Positions 1 through 8,785 of a DNA stretch of 64,000 nt are shown here, piece by piece. Each line of letters starts with the position of its first letter. The stretch's first letter is position 1. A model generated the notes under the pieces. It searched no databases. It was not told the origin of the DNA and saw nothing but the letters and a program-made list of their open reading frames with translations. A program made the position numbers and the translations under genes. The DNA is taken from assembly GCA_965262015.1 (NCBI GenBank), contig OZ253494.1:1178001-1242000 (forward strand). Reading direction: 5' to 3'. Source of the DNA: G965262015 sp965262015. GTDB lineage: Bacteria; Spirochaetota; Leptospiria; Turneriellales; CBDBES01.

Positions 1-257
1 AAAACAGAAAAAAACCAGGTACTAAACTTTGCTTTCCCCCTAAAACTTGACAGTCTATTACCATTATAAAGGTGTTCAATAACATATAAATAAAACTCCC
101 CTGCTTCATACTGGTTACTCTGTAAATATTTTTTAGGAAAAGTATAAATATAGTTAGAATATAATTCGATAAATTTAGCTGTTGCTGAACTACTCCCATT
201 TTGGATTTGTTTAATCAGAAATCCTACCTCTTTTTCTAAGTCTGTTACACTTTGCAC
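1..257 (-). CDS. RNA polymerase sigma-70-like factor, N-terminal part (cut by window edge)
   Basis: An open frame runs off the left edge. It starts at a GTG at 257, with AGGAG six bases upstream. The 85 visible residues resemble sigma-70 region 2: an acidic-aromatic stretch 'AGEFYLYVIEHLY' is followed by 'FRGKAKFSTWFFSV', which matches the core-binding helix with its conserved 'F-x-TW' ending. Members of this family recruit core RNA polymerase to alternative promoters. The promoter-binding region 4 would lie outside the window, so it is not possible to say whether this is an ECF-type factor or a related regulator. It is transcribed in the same direction as glmS, which lies upstream of it with a 31-base gap, so the two may share a transcript. 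The call rests on motif resemblance only. Confidence 0.6.
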   Translation of the reverse strand, partial: MQSVTDLEKEVGFLIKQIQNGSSSATAKFIELYSNYIYTFPKKYLQSNQYEAGEFYLYVIEHLYNGNRLSSFRGKAKFSTWFFSV

Positions 258-288
258 TTAATTCTCCTCTTTGAAAAATAGCTCTTAC

Positions 289-2145
289 CTATTCGACGGT
301 AACTGATTTTGCCAGATTTCTGGGTTGATCTACATTACAATCTCGGTATAGAGCTGTATAATAAGCTAAAAGCTGTAAAGGTATGACGCTAAGAATAGGA
401 GAAAGAGAAGACTCAATGTATGGTATAGTAATAGAATAATCTGAGAGTTCTTGGATTTCATGATCATCTTCTGTACATATAGAAATTACTTTACCTTTTC
501 TAGCCTTTACTTCTAGTAGATTAGATAACATTTTATTGCGTACTTCTCCCCTAGGTGCAACAACAATGACCGGTATCTTTTCAGAGATTAAAGCAATGGG
601 TCCATGCTTAAATTCTCCACCTGCATAACCAGAAGCATGAATATACGACAATTCCTTCAATTTTAAAGCACCTTCAAGAGCTGTTGGGTAGTTTTCAGAT
701 CTTCCTAGAAAAATGACATCAGAATGATCTTTTAAGAACAATGCAATTGTCTTTATTTGATGAGTTTCAGCTAATATCTTTGAGACAAGTGCGGGTAGTT
801 TTTGTAAATTGTCAATATTTTTTTCAAGTGTTTCATTACTAATAGATTTTTTAGCTAAGCCCATGTATAATGAAAACAAGAATAGATTAATTAGTTCTGC
901 GATATAGGCTTTTGTGGAGGCCACTCCAATCTCGTGACCTGCCATCAGTTTAATAAGCCCATCAGCTTCACGTGCCATTGTAGAATGTACATTATTTACA
1001 AAAGCTAGAACATATAAGAACTGAGATTTTGCACTGTGCAGACTCGCCAGTGTATCGGCTGTTTCACCTGATTGACTGATACTAATCACCAGCGTATCAC
1101 CATGTAGAACAGGATTCCTATATCTAAACTCTGAAGAAAAATCAGAATCAGCAGGTATTTTTGCATATTGTTCCAAGTATCTCTGTCCAATTAAAGCTGC
1201 ATGTAGTGACGTTCCGCAAGCCTGTAATACTACCCTGCCTATTTGTTCTAGATCAGAGTTCTCCATACGCATTTCAGCAAAGTTAATTATATATTTACCA
1301 TCTTTTTGGGTAACTCTATGATTTAGTATATTTCGTATAACATCTGGCTGCTCGTGTATCTCTTTCAGCATGAAATGAGCATATTCTCCCTTAGTAATAT
1401 CATCCTCTTGGACCTGGATAGGGCTAAATTGAATTTCTATGGGCGAATAAGACCAATCAAATAAAGAGAATGTATTATCAGAAAAATACCCCCATTCTCT
1501 GTGATGTAAGTGATAATATTGATCAGCGATATGTATTAGAGCAGGGATGTCAGAAGCAATTAATGCTTCTGACTGGCTTTCTTTGCCATAAGCAATAATA
1601 AGCGGTGTGCCATCTGATGCAAAATAAAAGTTATTTGGTACATCTTCACATATCACCGCAAGAGCAAACTTACCTTCTAACTTAGTAAGTGTTTTATAAA
1701 ATGCTTGTGTAAAGTTCTTTTCCTGAGTAAGATGGTATTCCAGTAGGTGGCATATGATTTCAGTATCAGTATCTGATATACAGACATAATTTTCACTTAT
1801 TAAAAACTTTTTAAGTTGTAGATAATTCTCTATGATACCATTATGGACTACAGCAATTTTTTTATTAGCACTTATGTGAGGATGTGCATTTAAGAGGCTA
1901 GGCTCACCATGTGTTGCCCATCGAGTATGGCCAATCCCAACCCCACCATAGACAATTTTGTCTCTTAGTAGTTTTTCTAGACCCTGTACCTTCCCAACTG
2001 ATTTATTGATTATGATCTCATTCTCTCCGCTTTCGATAGTAGCAATACCAGATGAGTCATAGCCTCGGTATTCTAGACGTTTTAGACCTACCAGTAAAAC
2101 AGAAGAGATAGGCTTTTGCCCAGCGTATCCAACAATCCCACACAT
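289..2145 (-). CDS. glmS: glutamine--fructose-6-phosphate aminotransferase (isomerizing)
   Basis: This enzyme makes glucosamine-6-phosphate from fructose-6-phosphate and glutamine, the first committed step to UDP-GlcNAc for peptidoglycan and lipid A. The mature N-terminal nucleophile Cys2 is present in 'MCGIVGY', and 'RGYDSSG' and 'HTRWATHG' mark the class II glutaminase domain (about residues 1-225). Two SIS sugar-isomerase domains follow (about 290-440 and 460-610), with 'SQSGETADT' and the C-terminal tail 'LAKSVTVE' that shuts the sugar site. At 618 aa it is close to the 609 of the E. coli enzyme. The ATG is fixed by the need for Cys at position 2. No ribosome site or glmS-ribozyme-like structure was recognised in the short gap to the next gene. 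Confidence 0.97.
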   Translation of the reverse strand: MCGIVGYAGQKPISSVLLVGLKRLEYRGYDSSGIATIESGENEIIINKSVGKVQGLEKLLRDKIVYGGVGIGHTRWATHGEPSLLNAHPHISANKKIAVVHNGIIENYLQLKKFLISENYVCISDTDTEIICHLLEYHLTQEKNFTQAFYKTLTKLEGKFALAVICEDVPNNFYFASDGTPLIIAYGKESQSEALIASDIPALIHIADQYYHLHHREWGYFSDNTFSLFDWSYSPIEIQFSPIQVQEDDITKGEYAHFMLKEIHEQPDVIRNILNHRVTQKDGKYIINFAEMRMENSDLEQIGRVVLQACGTSLHAALIGQRYLEQYAKIPADSDFSSEFRYRNPVLHGDTLVISISQSGETADTLASLHSAKSQFLYVLAFVNNVHSTMAREADGLIKLMAGHEIGVASTKAYIAELINLFLFSLYMGLAKKSISNETLEKNIDNLQKLPALVSKILAETHQIKTIALFLKDHSDVIFLGRSENYPTALEGALKLKELSYIHASGYAGGEFKHGPIALISEKIPVIVVAPRGEVRNKMLSNLLEVKARKGKVISICTEDDHEIQELSDYSITIPYIESSLSPILSVIPLQLLAYYTALYRDCNVDQPRNLAKSVTVE

Positions 2146-2152
2146 ATAATTA

Positions 2153-2782
2153 CTACATTGATAATAAAATGAGTTTCCATAATGGTGACATGATATTAAA
2201 TAATATCATGCAGATAAGCAGAATAGATAAGCATGTTACAGAGGTACCTAAAAACCATAATAAGAGTAAGCGCTCATTTAGTGATAAAATCACTCGAGCA
2301 CCTAGAAAAATAAGATAGATAGAATAAGTGCATCCAAACAGCATTAAATACACTCCTATGTAAGGAATGGGGTAAAATAGCGAGCAGGCTAAAATTGGTA
2401 ACGAAGATGGAAAAAATATCTTAAGATTATTATACGGGAGATGCATAGAAGACAATTTTTTTTCCACTTCTCCACCCACTAAACAAACAAACCTAATAGT
2501 TACACAGTAAATAATAAAAGCACAAACAACAAACAAAACAACCTTAAATATTTTCTCGATAGAAAATCCATGGCGAATACACTGGTCTGCAAACAAAGTG
2601 ACACATAAAATGATAAAATAAACAATAACATTATTTTTTAATAAACTCCTAAAGGGAGCTAATCTACTCCACTTGATGTCTAAAAAAACAAGATTCGGTT
2701 CACAGAAAATTCTTTCCAGGAGTAAAATAGAATACCTGGAATGTGCCGTATAGTCCTGCCTGTTAACGAAAACCGCCTGCAA
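2153..2782 (-). CDS. YIP1-like multi-spanning membrane protein
   Basis: A 209-aa hydrophobic protein with about five predicted membrane segments (near residues 50-67, 78-100, 123-160, 170-205). A proline-containing amphipathic N-terminal stretch comes first. This layout, an N-terminal 'xxEPxxVF' segment followed by clustered helices, resembles the bacterial YIP1/DUF1282 family, whose role is unknown. The frame opens at a TTG inside the last codons of the upstream sulfur-carrier gene (20-base overlap), so the two are probably translated together. The start is uncertain because there is no ATG near the N-terminus. Its gap to glmS is only 7 bases, so it likely belongs to the same transcript. Confidence 0.5.
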   Translation of the reverse strand: MQAVFVNRQDYTAHSRYSILLLERIFCEPNLVFLDIKWSRLAPFRSLLKNNVIVYFIILCVTLFADQCIRHGFSIEKIFKVVLFVVCAFIIYCVTIRFVCLVGGEVEKKLSSMHLPYNNLKIFFPSSLPILACSLFYPIPYIGVYLMLFGCTYSIYLIFLGARVILSLNERLLLLWFLGTSVTCLSILLICMILFNIMSPLWKLILLSM

Positions 2783-3041
2783 TTGCAGGCACTAAAGATA
2801 ATTCATCACCATCTTTTAATTTTGTGTCAAGATAGTCTAGGAAACGAACATCCTCATCACCTAAATAAATATTCACATAGCGATATAATTTGCCTGACTG
2901 ATCATAGAGCCTATCTTTAAGAAGAGGATATTCCTCAACTAAATTACTCATGACCTCAGCAACAGTCTCCCCCACCAAACTAAGTTGCTCTTTATCACCA
3001 GCTTGTCCTCTCAGCTGGCTAGGTAATCTAACCGTAATCAT
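2763..3041 (-). CDS. MoaD/ThiS-family sulfur carrier, CysO-like
   Basis: A 92-aa beta-grasp protein. Its second half ('GKLYRYVNIYLGDEDVRF', then 'DGDELSLVPAIAGG') follows the pattern of CysO and related MoaD-like carriers almost block by block. Such proteins carry sulfur as a C-terminal Gly-Gly thiocarboxylate for cysteine, molybdopterin, thiazole or tRNA thiolation. The visible C-terminus is GG-Phe-Arg, so two residues would have to be removed before activation, as known for some CysO/QbsE-type systems that use a JAMM protease. I chose the ATG at 3041. A TTG at 3077 would add 12 residues, but that TTGACA reads more like a promoter -35 element. thiG lies in this window far away (60471), and ThiG needs such a carrier, but a partnership is only an inference. 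Confidence 0.75.
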   Translation of the reverse strand: MITVRLPSQLRGQAGDKEQLSLVGETVAEVMSNLVEEYPLLKDRLYDQSGKLYRYVNIYLGDEDVRFLDYLDTKLKDGDELSLVPAIAGGFR

Positions 3042-3145
3042 TGTTATCCGATGTAATGCTAAACAGTAAGTTGTCAATCAATTTACATATTGAAATTATT
3101 TTTATTGACAGAATATCCCTAACATCACCTGCGTCGTCAAGGGTT

Positions 3146-3394
3146 ATGAGGAAGGGCATTCATCCAGAATATCGAGAGACCATTTTCATGGATCGTTCCT
3201 CTGATTTTAAATTTTTGACTAGAGCTACCATTAAAACTACAGAAACAATGGAATGGGAAGACGGTAACACCTATCCATTAGTTATGGTAGAGATTAGTTC
3301 TGCTTCACATCCATTTTATACAGGCAAACAAAAGTTGGTGGATTCTGCTGGTAGAATTGATCGCTTCAAAAAGAAATACAAAGTAAATACATAG
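3146..3394 (+). CDS. rpmE2: 50S ribosomal protein bL31, type B
   Basis: An 82-aa protein starting 'MRKGIHPEYRET' and ending in a lysine-rich 'RFKKKYKV' tail, the standard length and ends of the bL31 paralogue. It lacks the CxxC zinc motifs of the zinc-binding form, which places it in the type B group normally used under zinc limitation. The frame is open further upstream, but homologues begin at this ATG. AAGGG lies directly upstream with a very short spacing. It is the first gene of a plus-strand run that continues into glnA 72 bases later and is divergent from the CysO-like gene. Confidence 0.93.
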   Translation: MRKGIHPEYRETIFMDRSSDFKFLTRATIKTTETMEWEDGNTYPLVMVEISSASHPFYTGKQKLVDSAGRIDRFKKKYKVNT

Positions 3395-3466
3395 GCCTGA
3401 CTGAAGTCCCCTAAAAGAATGAGCAAAAGGGCTTCATTCGCAGTCTATTTCAAGGAGATGAACGAT

Positions 3467-4885
3467 ATGAATGGGAAAGAACTTTTAAAGTGGGCAAGTA
3501 GTAACCAGGTTGAATTTATTGATATCAGGTTTACAGATGTTATGGGGGCCATGCAACATTTTACCATGCCTTTACATGCTGTTGACCAAACAGCTTTTGA
3601 TTTTGGTATTGGCTTTGATGGGTCTTCCATCCGTGCGTGGAAAAATATAGATGAATCAGACATGCTGGCCAGATTAGACGCTTCTGCACATTACATCGAT
3701 CCTTTCTTTCAACATAAAACATTGGTTATATTAGCAGATATTTATGATCCCAAAAATGATGCTCCTTATGATAGAGACCCTAGATATGTTCTTAAAAAAG
3801 CTGTTCAATACTTAAAGTCAACAGGTGTGGCAGATACAGCTTATTTTGGTCCTGAAGCAGAGTTTTTTATTTTTAATGACGTACGCTATTCCCAAAATAA
3901 GAATAGTGCCTCATATCACATTGATGCACTTGATGCTGACTGGAACACGGGTCGTGATGAACAGCCAAACCTAGGTTTCAAAGTTAGACCTAAAGAAGGT
4001 TATTTCCCAGTTCCACCAAATGATATTTATCAAGATATTCGTTCTGAAATGTTATCCCTCTTAGAGAGAATGGGAATCAAAACAGAAAAACACCATCATG
4101 AGGTAGCATCTGCTGGACAGGCAGAAATTAATCTTGTTGTAGATGAAGCTTTAGCTATGGCAGATAAACTACAACTTTATAAGTACGTAGTTAAAAATGT
4201 TGCTAGACAATCAGGGTATTCGGCTACTTTTATGCCCAAACCTATTTTTGGTGATAATGGTTCTGGTATGCATACACACCAATCTTTGTGGAAGGGGGAT
4301 AAAAATTTATTTGCAGGTACTAAACAAGACTATGCTCATATATCATCTTTGGGTATGTTCTATGCTGGTGGTATTTTACACCATGGCCCTGCTTTATTAG
4401 CTTTTACTAACCCAACTACTAACAGTTTTAAAAGGCTAGTTCCTGGTTTCGAAGCTCCTGTAAATTTAGTATATTCAGCACGTAATCGTTCGGCAGCCAT
4501 TCGCATACCTGTTGCGGTTACAGGCGATAAGGCACGTAGAATTGAATTTAGGACACCAGATCCTGCTTGTAATCCTTATACCGCTTTTGCAGCCATGTTA
4601 ATGGCTGGTTTGGATGGTGTGACTAATAAAATAGATCCAGGTCAACCATTGGAAAAAAACTTATATGAGGCAACCAAAGAAGAACAATCTACTATGAATG
4701 CGGTACCATCTAATTTGACCAAGGTATTAGATGCTTTGGAAGAGGATCATGATTGGTTGACCAAAGGTAATGTGTTCACTAAAGATTATATTACAAATTA
4801 TATTGGATACAAGCGTCAGGAAATTGAACAGGTTGTGAACCAGATGCCGCATCCTTATGAATTCTTTTTATACTATGATGTATAG
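3467..4885 (+). CDS. glnA: glutamine synthetase, type I
   Basis: This enzyme joins ammonia to glutamate with ATP to make glutamine. The 472-aa product has the GSI layout: beta-grasp N-domain ('VEFIDIRFTD'), the catalytic 'FGPEAEFF' metal ligands, 'GSGMHTHQSLW', the 'NPTTNSFKRLVPGFEAP' flap region, and 'RNRSAAIRIP'. A Tyr stands in 'NLYEATKEE' at the place of the adenylylated Tyr of enterobacterial GlnA. The start was set at 3467 because AAGGAG lies nine bases upstream and the protein then matches the family length. A longer frame opens at 3419 and an ATG also lies at 3458. PII and an ammonium transporter at 51832-53500 complete a nitrogen-assimilation set. Confidence 0.97.
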   Translation: MNGKELLKWASSNQVEFIDIRFTDVMGAMQHFTMPLHAVDQTAFDFGIGFDGSSIRAWKNIDESDMLARLDASAHYIDPFFQHKTLVILADIYDPKNDAPYDRDPRYVLKKAVQYLKSTGVADTAYFGPEAEFFIFNDVRYSQNKNSASYHIDALDADWNTGRDEQPNLGFKVRPKEGYFPVPPNDIYQDIRSEMLSLLERMGIKTEKHHHEVASAGQAEINLVVDEALAMADKLQLYKYVVKNVARQSGYSATFMPKPIFGDNGSGMHTHQSLWKGDKNLFAGTKQDYAHISSLGMFYAGGILHHGPALLAFTNPTTNSFKRLVPGFEAPVNLVYSARNRSAAIRIPVAVTGDKARRIEFRTPDPACNPYTAFAAMLMAGLDGVTNKIDPGQPLEKNLYEATKEEQSTMNAVPSNLTKVLDALEEDHDWLTKGNVFTKDYITNYIGYKRQEIEQVVNQMPHPYEFFLYYDV

Positions 4886-4887
4886 AG

Positions 4888-5370
4888 GTGTTTGCTACAT
4901 ATAAACATTTTTTTGTTTTTTGTATTCTTTTGTTGTGTTTGACTAACCTATTTACAAGGCCTTCACCTTCAAAGAATCGTTTGCTTAAGCTTACCCCATC
5001 CGAATATTTTGTTTTTCGAAGGGAAATGGTAGAATTAGATATTGCTGTGAGAAATATATCATCTTCTTTGGCCAAAGGAGATGACAAGGAACTACTTAAT
5101 GTCTTACTTGCCCTTAAGAATCAACCTTTCAAGAAGAATCCTAAGCATATTGTGAGTTTTAAAAGTATGAATGCAAAATTTCAAAAAGCTAATTATTATA
5201 GGTATTTACGTAAAATATACACATATGCTTATTCTATGGAAAAAAGTTTGCAAAATAATAAGCCCCGAAATTCGAAAAAACGTTTTAGATATCTTTATAA
5301 AAAATACCAATCCCTATTAGAAAATTGTCGAGGATGTCACCACTCTCTAAGAGTAGTCAGTGAGATTTGA
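4888..5370 (+). CDS. exported cytochrome c'-like protein (C-terminal CxxCH)
   Basis: A 160-aa protein with one N-terminal hydrophobic segment (about residues 7-23, likely a signal peptide or anchor), a helical lysine-rich middle, and a single heme-attachment motif 'CRGCHH' about 15 residues from the end. A single C-terminal CxxCH on a small helical protein is the arrangement of class II cytochromes (c'). The predicted place is the periplasm, with heme covalently bound. It starts at a GTG two bases after the glnA stop, so it is probably translated with it. No cytochrome-maturation gene is in the window. The family call rests on architecture; the heme motif itself is plain. Confidence 0.55.
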   Translation: MFATYKHFFVFCILLLCLTNLFTRPSPSKNRLLKLTPSEYFVFRREMVELDIAVRNISSSLAKGDDKELLNVLLALKNQPFKKNPKHIVSFKSMNAKFQKANYYRYLRKIYTYAYSMEKSLQNNKPRNSKKRFRYLYKKYQSLLENCRGCHHSLRVVSEI

Positions 5371-5382
5371 AAATAACATTAT

Positions 5383-6267
5383 ATGCTTAATATATTATTG
5401 AACTCCTACTATAATTTTCATTATTATAGAATTAGCCTTTATAAGAGATATAAATTTCTTTATACCATTATTTCTCTCATGATATTATTGCTATGGGTCT
5501 TTGCTTTCAAGAGTAGCATTATGGATGCAAATAACATACCTTCAGGCTCTATGATACCCACATTAAAAATAGGTGATTTCTTATTTGTTAATCAAATGCG
5601 ATATAAATTGCGGATACCATTTACAGATATTATTTTACTCTCTATAGACCGTCCCAAAAGGGGAGATATCGTTACATTTATACCACCACAAGATGAGTTT
5701 TTGGCTGGTAAAGTTTTGGTTAAGCGTATTATTGGTATGCCTGGTGATGTTATAGCAGTATCCAATAATGAAATTACGGTGAGTGGCACCCCTTATCCTA
5801 CTAGTATGGAAACTAATAGAACTATATTAGCAGACTTGGATTACCCACCTTCTCAAAGCGGGCAAACTATGAATGATTATAGTCTTTACAAGGAAAAAAT
5901 TATTCAACCCAACACGCAACAAACTATCGTGGAACATTATATATTAAAAGAAACAATGAGACAATATAGATTCTCTTCTTCTATCAATACTGATAATCGG
6001 CAATGGGTGATCCCCAAAAATAAATATATGGTGATGGGTGATAATCGAGATAATTCAGATGACTCGAGAAGATGGGGCTTACTAGATATTAGTCAAATAC
6101 ATGGTAAAGTTTTTATGATATATTTTTCTATTAACTGGGGGGAACGATTTAAAAATATATATGATTCAAGAAGTTCTTATCCTTTTTTTAATTTGTTTAA
6201 ATGGATGTTTGGAGACTATCCTAATGTGTATATACGCTGGGATCGAATAGGCCATCGAATTTTGTGA
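5383..6267 (+). CDS. lepB: signal peptidase I
   Basis: Cleaves Sec/Tat signal peptides on the outer face of the inner membrane. One membrane anchor (about residues 27-45) precedes the catalytic serine in 'IPSGSMIPTL'. The general-base lysine is in 'KVLVKRIIGMPGD', and the third signature 'MGDNRDNSDDSRRWG' is intact. Length 294 aa fits the Gram-negative type with an inserted beta domain between the lysine and the MGDNR box. The last four bases overlap the GTG start of the following dGTPase gene, so translation is coupled. Together with lspA at 57519 this gives the window both type I and type II signal peptidases. Confidence 0.93.
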   Translation: MLNILLNSYYNFHYYRISLYKRYKFLYTIISLMILLLWVFAFKSSIMDANNIPSGSMIPTLKIGDFLFVNQMRYKLRIPFTDIILLSIDRPKRGDIVTFIPPQDEFLAGKVLVKRIIGMPGDVIAVSNNEITVSGTPYPTSMETNRTILADLDYPPSQSGQTMNDYSLYKEKIIQPNTQQTIVEHYILKETMRQYRFSSSINTDNRQWVIPKNKYMVMGDNRDNSDDSRRWGLLDISQIHGKVFMIYFSINWGERFKNIYDSRSSYPFFNLFKWMFGDYPNVYIRWDRIGHRIL

Positions 6268-7373
6268 CAGAACCGTTAGCTCCTTATGCAATACCCATAG
6301 ATGATTACGGAGAGCGGGAATATATAGAAAATAAACATCTCTTTCGTGCTCATTTTGAAAGAGATCGTGCTAGAATTGTACATTCAGAAGCATTTCGTAG
6401 GCTTGGTTATAAAACCCAGGTTTTTTTTAATCATTTGGTTGACACTAACACACCAGTTGGCATGCGATATTTTCGAACACGTCTGACGCATAGTATTGAA
6501 GTTGCACAAATTGCACGTAGTGTTGCACGCCATTTAAGAGTATGTGAGGATCTTGCTGAGGCAATTGCATTAGCACATGATATTGGTCATCCTCCTTTTG
6601 GACATTCAGGAGAAAAAAAACTAAATGCTCTTATGCATGCCCATGGTGGCTTCAATCACAATAAACAAACCTTGCGTATTGTAACTCATTTAGAAGTACA
6701 ATATCCTCAGTTCTTGGGCTTAAACTTAACTAGAGGAACTCGTTTGGGTTTACAAAAACATAATAAATTACCTGATAATCATAGTCATTCTATTGAAGCT
6801 TTATTAGTAGATATATGTGACGAGATCGCCTATAATAATCATGATATTGACGATGGTATCATGTCTGATATGATTCACATAGATGACATGAAAAATATAG
6901 AAATATGGGTCACACAATGGTCCCAAGTTACCCAAGCATATCCTAGTATGAACCCCAAAGCACGGCTTAAATATGCTGTTCGTTGTCTAGTCAATGACAT
7001 GGTTACCCATCTTATATCTAATGTGAAGAAAAATTTAGACTTGTACCATATTAAAAATTTTAATGACGTTTTATATTTTCACCAGAATCATCCCGGTAAA
7101 ATGTTAGTGTGCTTTGACAATAACTATTACCAGCAGATTCTAGAAATAAAACAATTCTTAAACAAACGTCTGTATCATCATGAAAGCATACAACAATCCA
7201 TCATCACTAATGATGATCTGTTAGAAAAGGTATTTTACTTCTATCTAGAAAATGTTCTAGAGATTCCTGAGCAATATAAATCCAAGGAGATTAATCACCA
7301 TCAAATGGTATGTGACTATATTGGAAGCATGACAGATAAAGACATTATAGATCACTATGAACGTATATCATAG
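6264..7373 (+). CDS. dgt: deoxyguanosinetriphosphate triphosphohydrolase-like HD hydrolase
   Basis: Proteins of this family cleave dNTPs to deoxynucleoside plus triphosphate and keep nucleotide pools in balance. The N-terminal signatures 'FRRLGYKTQVF' and 'FRTRLTHSIEVAQIAR' are followed by the HD metal site 'ALAHDIGHPPFGHSGE', and a later 'DICDEIAYNNHDIDDG' supplies the last metal ligand. At 369 aa it belongs to the shorter 'dGTPase-like' type rather than the 505-aa E. coli enzyme, so dGTP specificity is not certain. It starts at a GTG inside the lepB stop region (4-base overlap). The C-terminal third has no motif I recognise. Confidence 0.9.
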   Translation: MTEPLAPYAIPIDDYGEREYIENKHLFRAHFERDRARIVHSEAFRRLGYKTQVFFNHLVDTNTPVGMRYFRTRLTHSIEVAQIARSVARHLRVCEDLAEAIALAHDIGHPPFGHSGEKKLNALMHAHGGFNHNKQTLRIVTHLEVQYPQFLGLNLTRGTRLGLQKHNKLPDNHSHSIEALLVDICDEIAYNNHDIDDGIMSDMIHIDDMKNIEIWVTQWSQVTQAYPSMNPKARLKYAVRCLVNDMVTHLISNVKKNLDLYHIKNFNDVLYFHQNHPGKMLVCFDNNYYQQILEIKQFLNKRLYHHESIQQSIITNDDLLEKVFYFYLENVLEIPEQYKSKEINHHQMVCDYIGSMTDKDIIDHYERIS

Positions 7374-7481
7374 TGATCTTACTATAATTTATTCTAAATA
7401 GTTTATATTATCCTAGTAATACAGGTATTATAGAGGTGCTAGTATATTCAAGTTTTTTCATTATAAGTCGAATGTTTATAC

Positions 7482-8354
7482 ATGAATATTATGGTCAATG
7501 GCTCCCCTATAGATTTCGCATTAGAGACAGATATACCCTTAATAGAAATATTAGAACATATTCGTGAATGGGGTGGTCAGCATAAAATGTATATTCTAGA
7601 CTATAATGTTTCTTGTAAAGACGACAAGAATAATGTAACTACTGAGTTATTCTCTAATCATATTTCCCATTTAGATATTTCAATGGGTACACAACTAGAT
7701 CTATTGAAAGAAAATATTGAGGAATTAGACCAGTATATTGATAAAACTCTCAGTTTTATTATACAGCTAATGAAAGTAGAAAATTCTAGTACGGAAGATC
7801 GAGATAGCCTACGTGAAGCTTTATCCTGGATAGTGGAATCTCTGGTTGAAATTAAAAAAAGAGCACAAAAAGATATAGAAGAACAACTGATGACTCATAT
7901 TGAATTATTATATCAGCATATCAGTAATGTTAAAGACATTATAGATAATAAAGCTGTCATAAAATTAAGTATTACACTAAATTCTGTAAAAAATTGTATC
8001 CTTGGATTAAAGAGGACATATCTTTTCTCGGATGCTAGTAAGCAAGATTTGAAAAGATTACTACAAGAATTTTATGGAGAAATACCCCATGTTTTAAATG
8101 ATCTCGACACTATTGCAACCTACCTTACTGTTGGAGAAGAAAATAAAGCTATTATGGCAATAGAGCATCTGATTGAGATTTTATCAGATGGCATTACTCT
8201 GCTTTATCTAAATCAAAAAAATGAGGTAGAACGTAAGAAGATAATAACTATATTGAATGAACTCACAAATGATCTTACAGTAGGTAACTTAGTCAATTCT
8301 GCGGATTTAATTGATTATGATTTACGGGACACCTTACAGGTTTTAACTGGATAG
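7482..8354 (+). CDS. hypothetical, mostly helical cytoplasmic protein
   Basis: A 290-aa protein I do not recognise. There is no signal peptide or membrane segment. The first 50 residues look like a small beta-rich domain ('MNIMVNGSPIDFALE'), and from about residue 65 on it is nearly all helix, rich in Ile, Leu, Glu and Lys with heptad-like spacing. This suggests a coiled coil or helical bundle. Its stop lies four bases before the hemJ start, so the two genes are probably translated together. A 108-base gap separates it from dgt. No Cys or His pattern suggests a metal or heme site. A second ATG three codons in (7491) is an equally good start. Confidence 0.6.
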   Translation: MNIMVNGSPIDFALETDIPLIEILEHIREWGGQHKMYILDYNVSCKDDKNNVTTELFSNHISHLDISMGTQLDLLKENIEELDQYIDKTLSFIIQLMKVENSSTEDRDSLREALSWIVESLVEIKKRAQKDIEEQLMTHIELLYQHISNVKDIIDNKAVIKLSITLNSVKNCILGLKRTYLFSDASKQDLKRLLQEFYGEIPHVLNDLDTIATYLTVGEENKAIMAIEHLIEILSDGITLLYLNQKNEVERKKIITILNELTNDLTVGNLVNSADLIDYDLRDTLQVLTG

Positions 8355-8358
8355 TGTA

Positions 8359-8781
8359 ATGTTATATATTTGGGCTAAAGTCGTACATTTGGTGTTTATG
8401 GTCGCTTGGTTTGCAGGCCTGTTTTATATATGGCGTTTATATGTTTATCACAATGATTCTTCAGACGTATCTGTAAGAGAGCAATTAGCCGTAATGGAAA
8501 AAAAACTTTATTATATCGTCATGTTACCCGCTAGTATGCTCACGGTTCTTAGTGGTTTGTATATGTTATTCAATAATCTAGATCTACATAAAGAGAAATG
8601 GTTTTCTATCAAGTTAATCGTGGTATTATTGTTGATTGCACACCATATTTTAGCGGGATACTATAGAAAAACACTTTTGGCAAATAAAAAGTACCCTGCT
8701 TATTTCTTTAGACTTATGAACGAAGTGCCTACCCTAGCATTAATTATTGTTATCATCATGGTAATTGTACGACCCTTTTAA
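8359..8781 (+). CDS. hemJ: protoporphyrinogen oxidase HemJ-type membrane protein
   Basis: HemJ oxidises protoporphyrinogen IX to protoporphyrin IX in bacteria lacking HemG or HemY. The 140-aa protein has four membrane helices, the conserved His near the N-terminus ('WAKVVHLVFMVAWFAGLFY'), the 'RLYVYH' turn, 'MEKKLYYIVMLPA' and the C-terminal signature 'RLMNEVPTLALI...RPF'. All of these fit the UPF0093/HemJ family at its normal length. hemL, which acts early in the same pathway, is only 1.3 kb away on the other strand. The gene ends five bases before the convergent folA stop, leaving almost no room for a terminator. Confidence 0.88.
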   Translation: MLYIWAKVVHLVFMVAWFAGLFYIWRLYVYHNDSSDVSVREQLAVMEKKLYYIVMLPASMLTVLSGLYMLFNNLDLHKEKWFSIKLIVVLLLIAHHILAGYYRKTLLANKKYPAYFFRLMNEVPTLALIIVIIMVIVRPF

Positions 8782-8785
8782 AAAA

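Noticed and set aside
2775..2790. Perfect 16-base palindrome GCCTGCAATTGCAGGC, a possible operator.
   Set aside because: It lies wholly inside the codons for Pro-Ala-Ile-Ala-Gly of the sulfur carrier, a conserved protein motif, so the palindrome is probably a by-product.
3042..3077. N-terminal extension of the sulfur carrier from a TTG at 3077.
   Set aside because: The added residues are not found in the family and the TTGACA there resembles a -35 box; the ATG at 3041 is better.
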